Below, in pieces: positions 27,004 to 36,375 of a stretch of 64,000 bases of DNA. Source of the stretch: JACQFV01 sp964593585. Its GTDB lineage: Bacteria; Zixibacteria; MSB-5A5; WJJR01. Both the position numbers and the translations under genes were made by a program. The stretch lies in assembly GCA_964593585.1 (NCBI GenBank), contig CAZQIZ010000002.1:143806-207805 (forward strand), read 5' to 3'. Numbering within the stretch: the stretch's first letter is position 1; every line of letters begins with the position of its first letter. A model generated the notes under the pieces. The model made no database searches. It was not told where the DNA came from and worked only from the letters and a program-made list of their open reading frames with translations.

Positions 27004-27093
27004 GCAAAACCGGGGCTTCCCCCTTGCCCCGCGCAATTTACCCCGCGCGGTTCCGTCTTGACATCTGTAGGCGGGACAACGAGTTTCCCGTTG

Positions 27094-28368
27094 ATGAAGA
27101 CGCTCAGACTCCTGCTCTCCGGCTTGCTGATCTGCGGAATGGCTTCCTCCATTGGCTGTGGCAAGAAAGAATCGGTGACCGAAGATGGCCGTAAGATCAT
27201 CCGGTTCTGGCAGTTCTGGACCGAGCCGCGGGTCAAGGCGGTGATCACCAAGGCGATCGAGGAATTCGAGGCGCAGAACCCGCTCTACAAAGTCGAAGTC
27301 ACCGACCTGACCTGGGACAACGGCTATCAAAAGATCGTGGCGGCCTTCGCCACCGACAATGTGCCCGACCTGATCGAACTGGGGTCCGACTGGATCGCCG
27401 AGTTTGCCGACCGGGGCGCCCTGTTGCAGATGACCGACGAGTGCATGCGTGTCCGGGAGTCGATGGCCGGGTGGCCGTCGGCGATTTACCAGGACAATTG
27501 CTATGCCCTGCCTTGGTATCTGTCGACACGGGTCTTCTACCAAAACGACGAGGCGGCATCGCTCGTTTACGGGCATGCGCGTCCGCAACCATTTGTCTGG
27601 AGCCAACTGCTGCAAAACATCAAAGACGCCACGCTGGAAAAGCCGAAGATGTGGGGATTCGGGGTCAATGCCGCCGAGCCGCACCGACTGTATAAGCGCT
27701 TTCTCCCCTTCCTGTGGGCGGCGGGCGGCGATGTGCTGACCGAGGACATGTCGGTCTGCGCGCTGGAGACCGAAGCGGGACGTGAGGCGCTGCAGTTTGT
27801 GGTGAATATGAGCCAGAATCAGTATGTCGACAAGCAGTCGGCCCTCGACGACATGTTCATGGACGGCAAGCTCATGTACCACTTTTCCGGAGACTGGTTG
27901 TACGAGCGGATTAAGCGCGCGGGAATCTCGCTGAAGTTTTCCACCTTTATCATGCCCTTCCCCGGGCCGAACAAGGGGTCGCAGGCGGGGTTCGCCGGCG
28001 GCGAGTATCTGGCGGTGCCGCGCAAGGCGGCCGAACCGGTGGCGGCGCTGAATCTGGCGCGCCACCTGCTGCAACCCAAGCACATTTTCAATCTTTGCAT
28101 CGCCACCGGTTGCGCGACCCCGGTCCATGCCGAGGTGGCGCAGAACCCCTACTTTATCGAGGACTCTGTTCGCAGTGTCTTCATCCAGCAGTTGGCGTAC
28201 TCCAAATCGCCGCCGGCGCATCCGCGCTGGGTTGAGATCGAAGCGGCCATCGAACGGGGTGTGGAGAAGGCGCTCTTCCAGAAAGTCGCCGTCGATCAAG
28301 CGCTCGCGGAGATGTGCGGGGAGATCAACGCGATCATTCAGGAGTACGAGAAACAGAAAACGCAGTGA
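27094..28368 (+). CDS. ABC importer solute-binding lipoprotein (sugar type, family 1)
   Basis: Periplasmic receptor that hands a solute to the two permeases encoded next, 424 residues from ATG 27094. The signal peptide MKTLRLLLSGLLICGMASS ends in a lipobox-like SIGC. The mature protein begins IIRFWQFWTEPRVKAVITKA and includes VPDLIELGSDWIAEFADRG and the late FAGGEYLAVPRKAAEP segment, all typical of carbohydrate-binding family 1. Its stop overlaps the first permease start. The substrate cannot be named. Confidence 0.92.
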   Translation: MKTLRLLLSGLLICGMASSIGCGKKESVTEDGRKIIRFWQFWTEPRVKAVITKAIEEFEAQNPLYKVEVTDLTWDNGYQKIVAAFATDNVPDLIELGSDWIAEFADRGALLQMTDECMRVRESMAGWPSAIYQDNCYALPWYLSTRVFYQNDEAASLVYGHARPQPFVWSQLLQNIKDATLEKPKMWGFGVNAAEPHRLYKRFLPFLWAAGGDVLTEDMSVCALETEAGREALQFVVNMSQNQYVDKQSALDDMFMDGKLMYHFSGDWLYERIKRAGISLKFSTFIMPFPGPNKGSQAGFAGGEYLAVPRKAAEPVAALNLARHLLQPKHIFNLCIATGCATPVHAEVAQNPYFIEDSVRSVFIQQLAYSKSPPAHPRWVEIEAAIERGVEKALFQKVAVDQALAEMCGEINAIIQEYEKQKTQ

Positions 28369-29255
28369 GCCGCACGCGTTCCGGTGAACTCTCCCGTCAG
28401 GGCTGGCTTTTGGCCTCGCCCTGGGCGGTCATCCTCCTCGGCTTCTGGGTCTATCCGTTCGGCTACGCGCTGGTGCTCGCGTTCGCCGATTACGACATCT
28501 TCCGTGGCGACTGGCGCTGGGTGGGGCTGGCGAATTTCGCGGCGGTGCTGGGCAGCGGCGAGTTCTGGTCGTCGATCTGGCACACGGTGATTTTCACCGC
28601 GGGGACGGTCCCGGTGACCACCGCGCTGGCGATCCTGCTGGCGCTGGCGCTCAACCGCCGGCTGTGGGGCCGAAGTCTGTTTCGCGCGGGCTTCTTCGCG
28701 CCGACCCTGACCGCCACGGTGGTGATCGCGCTGGTCTTCATGCACCTGTACTCCCAGGGCGGCTACCTGTACCGGCTGGCCGACTCCATCGGACTGCCGG
28801 TCCCCGATCGCGGGTTTCTGTTCGCCGAGTCGACGGCGCTGGCGTCGGTCATGGTGATGGATGTGTGGGTATCAGTCGGATACTATGCGCTCCTCTTCCT
28901 GGCCGGATTGCAGTCGATTCCCGCCGATTTGGTGGAGGATGCGCGGATGCACGGGGCATCCGCCTGGCAACGGTTCTGGGCGATCACCTGGCCGTATCTG
29001 CGTCCGACCTTGCTTTACGCCGTGGTGATCAACCTGATCAAGAGTTTCCAGGTGTTCACGGAAATCTTTGTGATGACGCAGGGGGGGCCGCTGGGGTCGA
29101 CATCGACGGCGGTCTACCATGTGTACATGATGGGCTTTGAGCGCTTCAAACTCGGACACGCCTCAGCCGCGGCCTTTCTCGTCTTCGCCTTGATTGCCGT
29201 CTTTGCCTTCATCCAGTTTCGACTGTTGTCCTTTGGACGGGGGGCGGAGGACTGA
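28365..29255 (+). CDS. ABC importer permease, MalF/UgpA type
   Basis: Inner-membrane permease of 296 residues with six predicted helices. The start chosen is GTG 28365, whose GTGA overlaps the TGA of the binding-protein gene; the in-frame ATG at 28314 would lie well inside that gene. The cytoplasmic EAA loop that docks the ATPase reads EDARMHGASAWQRFWAITWP. It pairs with the next permease. Confidence 0.92.
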   Translation: MSRTRSGELSRQGWLLASPWAVILLGFWVYPFGYALVLAFADYDIFRGDWRWVGLANFAAVLGSGEFWSSIWHTVIFTAGTVPVTTALAILLALALNRRLWGRSLFRAGFFAPTLTATVVIALVFMHLYSQGGYLYRLADSIGLPVPDRGFLFAESTALASVMVMDVWVSVGYYALLFLAGLQSIPADLVEDARMHGASAWQRFWAITWPYLRPTLLYAVVINLIKSFQVFTEIFVMTQGGPLGSTSTAVYHVYMMGFERFKLGHASAAAFLVFALIAVFAFIQFRLLSFGRGAED

Positions 29256-29257
29256 CG

Positions 29258-30091
29258 ATGCCCACGACACCGCCATCGGGCCACCGTTTGCGCGGCGACT
29301 GGATTCTGACCGGCGCGCTCCTGCTCTTGTTGGCGGGGATGCTCTTCCCGCTGGCCTGGATGGTGGTTGGGTCGGTGTCGCCGCACTTTGATGCCCGTTG
29401 GGCCAACCCGTTTGGCGAGGGCGCCCGCTGGTCGAATTACGCGGACCTGTTCCGTTCGATGCCGTTCGGGACCTACCTGTGGAACTCGGCACTGGTCGCC
29501 GTGATCGTCACGGTCGGCAACGTATTGCTCTGCTTTCCGGTTGGCTATGCGCTGGCGCGGCGCCGCTTCTGGGGACGGGGCGCGCTCGATTGGGCGGCGG
29601 TGGTGGTGTTGATGGTGCCGCCGTATGTGCTGATTGTCCCGATGTACGCGCTCATCCATCAACTCGGTTGGTATGACACGCTCTGGGCGATCACCGTGCC
29701 GGCGTTGGTGCATCCATTGGGAGTGCTGCTGGTCAAAAGCGCCGTGTCAGGCGTGCCGATCGAACTGGAAGAGGCTGCGCGTCTGGACGGCGCCGGACCG
29801 TGGCGGATTGTCTATCGGATTGTGATGCCGCTGTGCCGTCCGACGCTGGCGGTGCTGGCGGTGCAGATTTTCTGGCTGACCTGGAATTCCTTCCTCTTCC
29901 CCTTCATCCTCACGGGCGACAAGGCGCGCACATTGCCGGTGGCGCTGGCGATGTTCCGCGGCTACCAGGGAGTGGACCGTCCACATCTGTTCGCGGCGGC
30001 GACGCTGGCGACCATTCCGGTGATTCTCGTGTTTCTCTTTTTCCAGCGGCAAATCATCGCCGGGTTGACCGCTGGGGCGGTCAAGCGGTAG
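29258..30091 (+). CDS. ABC importer permease, MalG/UgpE type
   Basis: Second permease, 277 residues, six helices. The EAA loop is IELEEAARLDGAGPWRIVYR and the N-terminal part contains the usual FRSMPFGTYLWNSALVAV. GGCGGAGG precedes ATG 29258, two bases after the first permease stop. No ATP-binding subunit follows, so a shared ATPase encoded elsewhere (as MsmX is in Bacillus) would be needed. The gene ends two bases from the convergent amidase gene. Confidence 0.92.
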   Translation: MPTTPPSGHRLRGDWILTGALLLLLAGMLFPLAWMVVGSVSPHFDARWANPFGEGARWSNYADLFRSMPFGTYLWNSALVAVIVTVGNVLLCFPVGYALARRRFWGRGALDWAAVVVLMVPPYVLIVPMYALIHQLGWYDTLWAITVPALVHPLGVLLVKSAVSGVPIELEEAARLDGAGPWRIVYRIVMPLCRPTLAVLAVQIFWLTWNSFLFPFILTGDKARTLPVALAMFRGYQGVDRPHLFAAATLATIPVILVFLFFQRQIIAGLTAGAVKR

Positions 30092-30093
30092 GG

Positions 30094-31980
30094 CTAATCG
30101 GTCCGGCGCGCAGGGTAGCGCTCGCGCACAAACTCGAGGATGCCGTCGGCGATGCCATGCGCGGTGCGCGTGGTGAAGGCGTCGTTGTCGAGCATTTCCT
30201 CCTGCTCGGGGAGGATGATGAAGGCGCACTCGACCAAGACGGACGGATACTGCGGCGGACGGATGACCGCGAAGTTGGCCTGCGTGAGCCCATAGTCGGC
30301 CAACCCGGTGGCCGCACGTGTCCGGCGGTGGACGGCCGTCGCCAAAGCACGGCTGTGCGGATGGTGATAGTAGACGCTGGTGCCGTTGCGACGGCGCGGG
30401 TCGACGCCATCGGGGACGGCATTGTTGTGCACGGAGACATAGATGTCGGCGCCGCCGTTGAAGGCGATCCCGGGTCGTTGCGCCAGCGGGACATCCTCGC
30501 TGCCGGTGCGAGTCATAATCACGCGCGCACCCATGGCCTCCAATTGCGCCACCAGCGCGCGCGAAATCCGCAGGTTGGCATCCTTTTCAACCAGCCCGGT
30601 GGGGCCGACCGAACCGGGATCGGCCGAGTGGCCCGGATCGACACAGATGGTCAGGCCATCGAGCGTCGAGTCGCGCAAGGGCGAGCGATACACCTCGAAG
30701 ACAAAGCGGCTGTCCTCGTAGCGGGTGTCATAACCCCAGAGCGGCTCGGTGAATTCGACATCGATGCGGTAGATTTTCGGCTCCGGCTGGGCCCAAGCGA
30801 CATCGGCGAAGAGATCATCGACTGAATCGCGCTCGATCCAGTCGGTGTTCGAGATCGCGCCATAGAGTGTGATCGATGCGCTCAGGAGGTCATCGTCGAC
30901 AGCAACCTTGAACGGGAGGCGTTCCGACATCCCGACCTCGAGGCGCATCGAGGAGTCGGTCGCGACGGTATTCAGGCGGGGAATGACGGCCTCGGGGATG
31001 GGGCTTCCTTCCGGCAGGAGACGCGTTTTCTCGGTCTCAATCCAGGCCTCCAGCCCCGGGGCGGGCTGGATGATCGTCCAGGGGCCGTTTGTGCCCCACC
31101 AGCGGGCGCGGACGCCATAGGGTTGATTGATGGCGAAGTAGCCCATGCGCGGACCGGTGCGGAGAATCTGGATGGAGTCGGTCAGTTCGACCACGCGCGG
31201 CGGGAGATGATGCACCGGGATGAGCAACCCGGTGGCGGTGGCGCGTGCTGATCCCGCTTTCGGCGAGGCGACCAGCAGTTCGAACATCACCGCAAGCGTG
31301 TCGTTATCCAGCTTTTCCGGCGCCGTCCAAATGCCATGGTATCGACCCCGTGATGGTGTCGGGCCGCCGGTCAGAAGCGGGCTTTGGTTGGCGATCTCGT
31401 CGCGCCGATAGGCCTCGAAGCTTGACAGCGACCGGGCGCGCAGTTCGGTCATCGGGAATGGGCCGGAGGTGTCGCGTTTGGCGACGATCCAGAACCGGGC
31501 GGTGCCGCCCATGGTGCCGTCGAAACCGACCGGGACTTCATCGCCGGGACGAATAGTGCGGTTCCAGATCGGGCGCGCCGAGCCATCGCGGATGCGCGCG
31601 CCTTCCTCGGGCGGGATGGGTCGGTTGTCGGTGATCCGGACCGGCAGATCAAGCGAATCGGTGCCGAACTTGTTGCGGGCCCGCAGACGAAAGACGAAGT
31701 CGCCCGGCTCCACTTTCACCCAAGCCAGGAAACCGCCGGTGCGGTAGACGTCGATCGGCTGGCCATTGATCGTGAGCTTGGCGCCGGGCGTCACCGAGCC
31801 GATGACAAAGGTCGAGTCGACCGGGGCGATCGCCTGATCGCGCGGCGGGTAGATGACGTTGATGACCGGGGCGGAATCCTGCGGGGGACGGGCGCGCGTC
31901 GGCCCCTGCGCGAACGCCGCCGCAGCCGCTCCGAGCAGCAGCGTAACGGTGGCGAATCTGGTCAGCAACGTCGGTCGCAT
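30094..31980 (-). CDS. N-acetylmuramoyl-L-alanine amidase (Amidase_3) with N-terminal accessory domains
   Basis: Secreted zinc enzyme that cuts the peptide from the glycan of peptidoglycan, 628 residues from ATG 31980. The signal peptide is MRPTLLTRFATVTLLLGAAA. A beta-rich domain follows (PVINVIYPPRDQAIAPVDST), then a long middle region. The catalytic domain occupies the last 190 residues, with zinc-ligand motifs ICVDPGHSADPG, LVEKDANL, YVSVHNNAV and the catalytic glutamate in SVLVECAFI. It is on the same strand as the receptor operon but after a terminator. Confidence 0.92.
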   Translation of the reverse strand: MRPTLLTRFATVTLLLGAAAAAFAQGPTRARPPQDSAPVINVIYPPRDQAIAPVDSTFVIGSVTPGAKLTINGQPIDVYRTGGFLAWVKVEPGDFVFRLRARNKFGTDSLDLPVRITDNRPIPPEEGARIRDGSARPIWNRTIRPGDEVPVGFDGTMGGTARFWIVAKRDTSGPFPMTELRARSLSSFEAYRRDEIANQSPLLTGGPTPSRGRYHGIWTAPEKLDNDTLAVMFELLVASPKAGSARATATGLLIPVHHLPPRVVELTDSIQILRTGPRMGYFAINQPYGVRARWWGTNGPWTIIQPAPGLEAWIETEKTRLLPEGSPIPEAVIPRLNTVATDSSMRLEVGMSERLPFKVAVDDDLLSASITLYGAISNTDWIERDSVDDLFADVAWAQPEPKIYRIDVEFTEPLWGYDTRYEDSRFVFEVYRSPLRDSTLDGLTICVDPGHSADPGSVGPTGLVEKDANLRISRALVAQLEAMGARVIMTRTGSEDVPLAQRPGIAFNGGADIYVSVHNNAVPDGVDPRRRNGTSVYYHHPHSRALATAVHRRTRAATGLADYGLTQANFAVIRPPQYPSVLVECAFIILPEQEEMLDNDAFTTRTAHGIADGILEFVRERYPARRTD

Positions 31981-32026
31981 CACGGTTCTACGATCCCACG
32001 ATTCGGGCGATTGCACAACAAGAAAA

Positions 32027-32056
32027 CGCCGGTCCCGGACGGATCCGGGACCGGCG
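32027..32056 (-). terminator. Rho-independent terminator after the PorV-like gene
   Basis: A perfect 12-base stem CGCCGGTCCCGG / CCGGGACCGGCG with a 6-base loop, followed on the minus strand by TTTTCTTGTTG. It lies 20 bases after the PorV-like stop and ends the receptor-secreted protein-PorV operon. Confidence 0.85.
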
Positions 32057-32076
32057 CTTGTGGCCAGCAGGACAGG

Positions 32077-33090
32077 TCAGAATCCGACCTGGAAGGTGAA
32101 GTACTGGTTGTCATCGAAGAACTCGCTGGCCGACCAGGCGTAGTCGAACTGCCAGCGCGAATCGCCAACGTTGAACTTCAGCCCGGCGCCGAACGATGCG
32201 CCGTAGAGGTAGTCGTCCTGGTTGGAGGCGGTGTAGCCGCCGCGCAGGAAGAACTTGCCGTCCCAGGCGTACTCGCCACCGAAGCGCCACTCGTCTTCGG
32301 AGAAGTTGTTCGACTGGAAGGCGCCGGAGACATTGACCACGTTCTTCTGCTGCTCGAAGAGCTTGTAGGCCGCGCCCAATTGCACGTAGGACGGGATTTC
32401 AAACGCCGCCGAGCGGGAGCGCGTGGTGTGCGGCAGACTGTTGGGATCGTCGCCGGTCTCGGTGTCCCAGTCGAAGCCGGGGCCGTCGTAGCGCATCTTC
32501 GGGCCGAGGTTCTTGATCACGGCGCCGAAGGTGACGTTCTGCCAGCCCGGGTTGTAGTGGAAGCCGATGTCAAAGCCCAGCCCCATCGCCGTCTGTTCGG
32601 CGATCTTCTCATAGATCACGTTGCTGTTGATGCCCAGCGAGACGCGGTCGGTGAGGGTGCGGGCGTAGGTGGCGCCGATGACGGCGAACGACGAGGAGAA
32701 GGTGGCGCCGGTGCCTTCGGGGAAGTCGATGGTGCGCACGATCTCGTCGTCCATCGAGGTGATCTTGGCGTTGAAGCCGATCACGCCGAAGTCGCCGACG
32801 CGGCGGGCGCCGGCAAAGTAGTTGATGTCGATATCGGCGATGTACTGCCGGTTGGACCACATGACTTCAGTGCCTTCGATGGACGACGCGCCGGCCGGAT
32901 TCCAGTACAGCGCATCGAGGCCATAGGAGTTGGCGACGGTGGAGCCGCCCATCGCAGTGCCGCGGGAGCCGACCGGGATGCGCAACTGCTGCCCCCCGGC
33001 GGAGCCGATTTTCAGGTCGTCACCCGCATAGGCGGCCGAGGCGATCAGAAGCATCACCAACGCCGCTGCGAGAATTGTTCCAGTTTTCAT
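32077..33090 (-). CDS. PorV/PorQ-family outer-membrane protein
   Basis: Outer-membrane beta-barrel of the family that includes PorV, which in Bacteroidetes shuttles type IX secretion cargo to the cell surface. 337 residues from ATG 33090; signal peptide MKTGTILAAALVMLLIASAA. The family start reads LRIPVGSRGTAMGGSTVANS then ALYWNPAGAS, and the chain ends in aromatic FQVGF, as barrel proteins do. It follows the 1055-residue secreted protein by 46 bases. A role in presenting that protein is inferred from family and context. Confidence 0.88.
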   Translation of the reverse strand: MKTGTILAAALVMLLIASAAYAGDDLKIGSAGGQQLRIPVGSRGTAMGGSTVANSYGLDALYWNPAGASSIEGTEVMWSNRQYIADIDINYFAGARRVGDFGVIGFNAKITSMDDEIVRTIDFPEGTGATFSSSFAVIGATYARTLTDRVSLGINSNVIYEKIAEQTAMGLGFDIGFHYNPGWQNVTFGAVIKNLGPKMRYDGPGFDWDTETGDDPNSLPHTTRSRSAAFEIPSYVQLGAAYKLFEQQKNVVNVSGAFQSNNFSEDEWRFGGEYAWDGKFFLRGGYTASNQDDYLYGASFGAGLKFNVGDSRWQFDYAWSASEFFDDNQYFTFQVGF

Positions 33091-33136
33091 TTGTCCTGCC
33101 TCCATGGAAAGGCCCATTCCGTGGGCCGTCGCATGA

Positions 33137-36100
33137 TCAATAGGTGTTGAGCTGCTCCACCTCGGTGAACACCGCCAATTTGCCGATCTTGGTGCCGATC
33201 CCTTCGGCCTCGACATGGTAGATATACATGCCAGAGGCAACGGGCAGGCCGGTCTCGGTCAAGACATCCCAGACCAATTCGGCGGAACCGGGATTGTCCT
33301 TCGTCAGCACCCGCACACAGTCACCCGCGAGGTTGAAGATGCGGATGGTGGTGAGCGCCGGCGGCAGATTGACGAACTTGATCTGGCGGCGGAACTGATC
33401 CAGTTCCAGAGAGGTCAGGTTGTAGTACGGATTCGGCACCGGGTACACGTTGGAGACGGCGTTTTCGACCGCCTGCCCGTCGGCCTCGGCCGGCGGCACG
33501 GTGGTGAACTCGAAGACGTCGTTGGGGCCGAAAACGTGATTGGCCATGATGAGGAATTCATCCTCGCCGGTTCCGCCCGGAGAGAACGGAACGTTGCCGC
33601 GGCGCGCCGCGGTGCTCATGTACATGATCGGCGGCTGGGCGACCAGCACCGGCACCTGATGGGCCGGGTTCGCGGTCTCGCTGTATTCCTCGAGGAAGAC
33701 AAACAGCCACTCGCGCGGCCCGCCGACGTCGTAGTTGTTGCCGACGTTGAAGTCCGGGGGCCAGTACTTGCCGTCCACCATTCCGCCGGCCACGTTATTT
33801 TCGAGATGGCCGACCGCCAGTCGCACCGGAGGATCGGCGTCAACGTTCCACGCCGACAGCGGCACCGACTTGGCAAACTCCTGGAAGGCATAGCTGCCCG
33901 CCGGGTTCTTGATGAAGGGCGCGAATTCCGGCTTGGCCGGCGCGGCGTTGGCGCCGCGCATGTAACGGTAGGCGTACGACACGTTTTCGTCATTGGGATC
34001 GAAGTTGCCGTTTTCGTCCACCGTGGCCAAGCGAAGCACCACGTTGACGATCTGGTCGGCGCGCACCGCGGGCTGGTCGCAGTTGCCGAAGAAGTAGCAG
34101 GGATCGCTCCAGCCCATGGCGCCTTCGAATCCTTCGAGGTGGGCGCCGTCGGCGCCGCCGGCGAAGGTGAAGCGGCGCGTGCCGCTCGGGATATCCCAAT
34201 CCTTCATGCCGGGCGGCGGGTTGACCAGACGAACCACGAATCCTTCGGTGGTCGTCGGGCTGATGTCGGACGACATGCTCGACAGCAGCACCGAGTTCTT
34301 CGTCTGATTCTTCAGCGTCCACTCCAGCGACGGATTAAAGGTGATCTGATAATCATCCCCGGTGATGTCATTGGGGTCGATGTAATCGATCAGGATCATG
34401 CCGTCGGCCTTGCCGGCCACGTGGGTGGTGTTGTCGTTGAGACTGTCCACGAGCAGCCCGGTCTGCGACAGCGGGGTGACACCCTCGTCCGGCGCCTTGG
34501 GCAGCGTCTCGAACGACTCGGAGATGATGCCGAAGACGTTGCCAAGGTCGTCGGCGAACTCGACCTTGTTGAGGTCATCGTAATTGTAAGCCGTGACCGC
34601 AAAGTAGTACGGCCGGTTGTTGATGATGTTCGTGCCGCGGATGCGGTCCTGCGTGATGCGCAACTCGTGCACCAGTCCGGAGTTTGTTCCGCGCTGAACC
34701 ACAACCCGTTCCTTGCCATTCGGGTTATCGAGGTCATTGTAGATGCGCGTGACGTCGTTGTTCTCATCGAAGGTGGCAATCTTGGTCCAGGGACCCGAGC
34801 TTGACTGCCCCTGATAGATGTTGAACCCCTCGAAGAGAAACCGCTGCAAGAGGACCGGCTCCCCGCCCGGCTCAGCGGGCGGACCATAGGCCTCCTGCAC
34901 ATTGCCGTCGGCCTGCGGACCCCACAGCAGGAGCACTTCGCCGTCATTGGGAATCTGCCAGACTGCGGGTTGCGGCGGCGGGCCCGGAATGTTGAAGTTG
35001 GCGTCGAACACCGCCTGGGCAATCCGGTCGTTGTCGCGCAAACGCTCGATCGACGAGATGCGGTTGGCGCCCTGCCCCACGATCACGGCGGCCACCACCA
35101 CCTGGGTGTCGCCGGGGTTCATCGTGAACGGGCCGGCGGTCATCATGTAGCGGCGGTCGGCGGCGTTGTTGTCCAATTCGCCGGTTCCGGCGACGGGATC
35201 GCCGCTCATAAAAAACTTGGTCGGCACGCCGTTGTACAGATGCGGCGTTCCGTCGCGCTCCAACCCCTTCATGTAGTTGAAGGTCTCGATGTTGTTGGAG
35301 GGGTCGGTGCCGTTGATGTACTTGTTGAACGAAGTCATCGGCAGTTCACGGTAGCCGACGACTTCCGTTTGCCGGCCATCGATCAAGATGGTGTCGGTAT
35401 TGCCGGGATCGGGAACGATCGGCCCCTGGAAGAAGTCAAAGCCGACCGCCGGTGCGGCTTCGCCGTACACCGCGTCGTCGCGTGAGTTGTAACAGAATCC
35501 GATGCCGAGGGTGCTGTCGCAACCGACGAGGTCATCGCTGGCGTCGCCCAGGTCGGGGTCGGCCCACAGCGAGACGTGGGTGCTGTCGATGGTGTTGCCG
35601 CCCTTGTTGATCAATTTGTACTGCATGAAGATCGTGTTGCCGAGCGCACCGGCGCGGGCGTAGCCGAACACATAATTCTGCACTTCGATGCCCAGCGGTC
35701 CGGCGGAACCGCTGCCCGGGTCGGACACGCGCCCGGCCATGCTGGCATCGTTGTAGACGCACCAAAGCGCCTGATCGCCCAGCAGGAGCGGAATGCGATT
35801 GCCTTCGGCATCCAGCGAGTCGGAACCATCGGCGGCCTTCAGCGCGGGGGCGCCGTCGTCAAACGGCCAATTGGCGTAATCCTCGCTGGTCTCGCGCGTG
35901 TCGCCCTTGTTGATCTTGTAAACGCGGAAGCTGCCGCGGTCGGTCTGGAAAGTGCCGTTGGCCATCGGCCCGGGCACGTAGTCGTTCGAGTACTCCGCGG
36001 CGGCGGTGCGGACGCCGCCATTTACTTTGCCGCCCATCCAGAACCCGGCGGCGAAGATCACGGTCTTGTTGGTGCCCTTCGGGAAATAGAGTCCGTCGCT

Positions 36101-36304
36101 TTTGCCCAACAACACGGTCTTGTCATAGGCGAACGACCCGGTGTTGGTGACGAACATCATCAGGTTGTTGGCATCGAAGAGCGTCGTATTGTCGATCAAT
36201 TGTGGCGAGGCGGGAGCGGGCGCCTGCCGCGGCCCGGCGGCGATGACAAGCACCGCGGCCAACGGCATCACCAGTCCCGATGCCACCCAAGTCCAGCGTT
36301 TCAT
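33137..36304 (-). CDS. Large secreted protein with type IX-like C-terminal sorting domain
   Basis: A 1055-residue exported protein. The N-terminus has a signal peptide (WVASGLVMPLAAVLVIAAG). The segment after it (NNLMMFVTNTGSFAYD, then PKGTNKTVIFAAGFWMGGKV) belongs to a type of surface protein frequent in FCB candidate phyla. A fibronectin-like stretch lies near residue 450-560. The last 90 residues (VYPVPNPYY ... IRIFNLAGDCVRVL ... GLPVASGMYIYHVEAEG) match the FlgD-like/T9SS type A sorting domain pattern. It lies between the TonB-dependent receptor and the PorV-like protein. The substrate or binding activity is unknown. Confidence 0.88.
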   Translation of the reverse strand: MKRWTWVASGLVMPLAAVLVIAAGPRQAPAPASPQLIDNTTLFDANNLMMFVTNTGSFAYDKTVLLGKSDGLYFPKGTNKTVIFAAGFWMGGKVNGGVRTAAAEYSNDYVPGPMANGTFQTDRGSFRVYKINKGDTRETSEDYANWPFDDGAPALKAADGSDSLDAEGNRIPLLLGDQALWCVYNDASMAGRVSDPGSGSAGPLGIEVQNYVFGYARAGALGNTIFMQYKLINKGGNTIDSTHVSLWADPDLGDASDDLVGCDSTLGIGFCYNSRDDAVYGEAAPAVGFDFFQGPIVPDPGNTDTILIDGRQTEVVGYRELPMTSFNKYINGTDPSNNIETFNYMKGLERDGTPHLYNGVPTKFFMSGDPVAGTGELDNNAADRRYMMTAGPFTMNPGDTQVVVAAVIVGQGANRISSIERLRDNDRIAQAVFDANFNIPGPPPQPAVWQIPNDGEVLLLWGPQADGNVQEAYGPPAEPGGEPVLLQRFLFEGFNIYQGQSSSGPWTKIATFDENNDVTRIYNDLDNPNGKERVVVQRGTNSGLVHELRITQDRIRGTNIINNRPYYFAVTAYNYDDLNKVEFADDLGNVFGIISESFETLPKAPDEGVTPLSQTGLLVDSLNDNTTHVAGKADGMILIDYIDPNDITGDDYQITFNPSLEWTLKNQTKNSVLLSSMSSDISPTTTEGFVVRLVNPPPGMKDWDIPSGTRRFTFAGGADGAHLEGFEGAMGWSDPCYFFGNCDQPAVRADQIVNVVLRLATVDENGNFDPNDENVSYAYRYMRGANAAPAKPEFAPFIKNPAGSYAFQEFAKSVPLSAWNVDADPPVRLAVGHLENNVAGGMVDGKYWPPDFNVGNNYDVGGPREWLFVFLEEYSETANPAHQVPVLVAQPPIMYMSTAARRGNVPFSPGGTGEDEFLIMANHVFGPNDVFEFTTVPPAEADGQAVENAVSNVYPVPNPYYNLTSLELDQFRRQIKFVNLPPALTTIRIFNLAGDCVRVLTKDNPGSAELVWDVLTETGLPVASGMYIYHVEAEGIGTKIGKLAVFTEVEQLNTY

Positions 36305-36375
36305 CCATGTCCTCCTTCACATCGCCCCGGCCGTTTGCGGCGGACCGTCGGGCGTCCACGTCCTGTGATAACGCT

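Noticed and set aside
27058..27063. A perfect TTGACA before the ABC importer operon
   Set aside because: No -10 box is found at 15-19 bases (only CGAGTT or GAGTTT), so it is not supported as a promoter.
26398..28299. A 633-codon minus-strand frame spanning the antiporter end, rpmB and the binding-protein gene
   Set aside because: It crosses a terminator and rpmB in another frame and contains no domain of its own.
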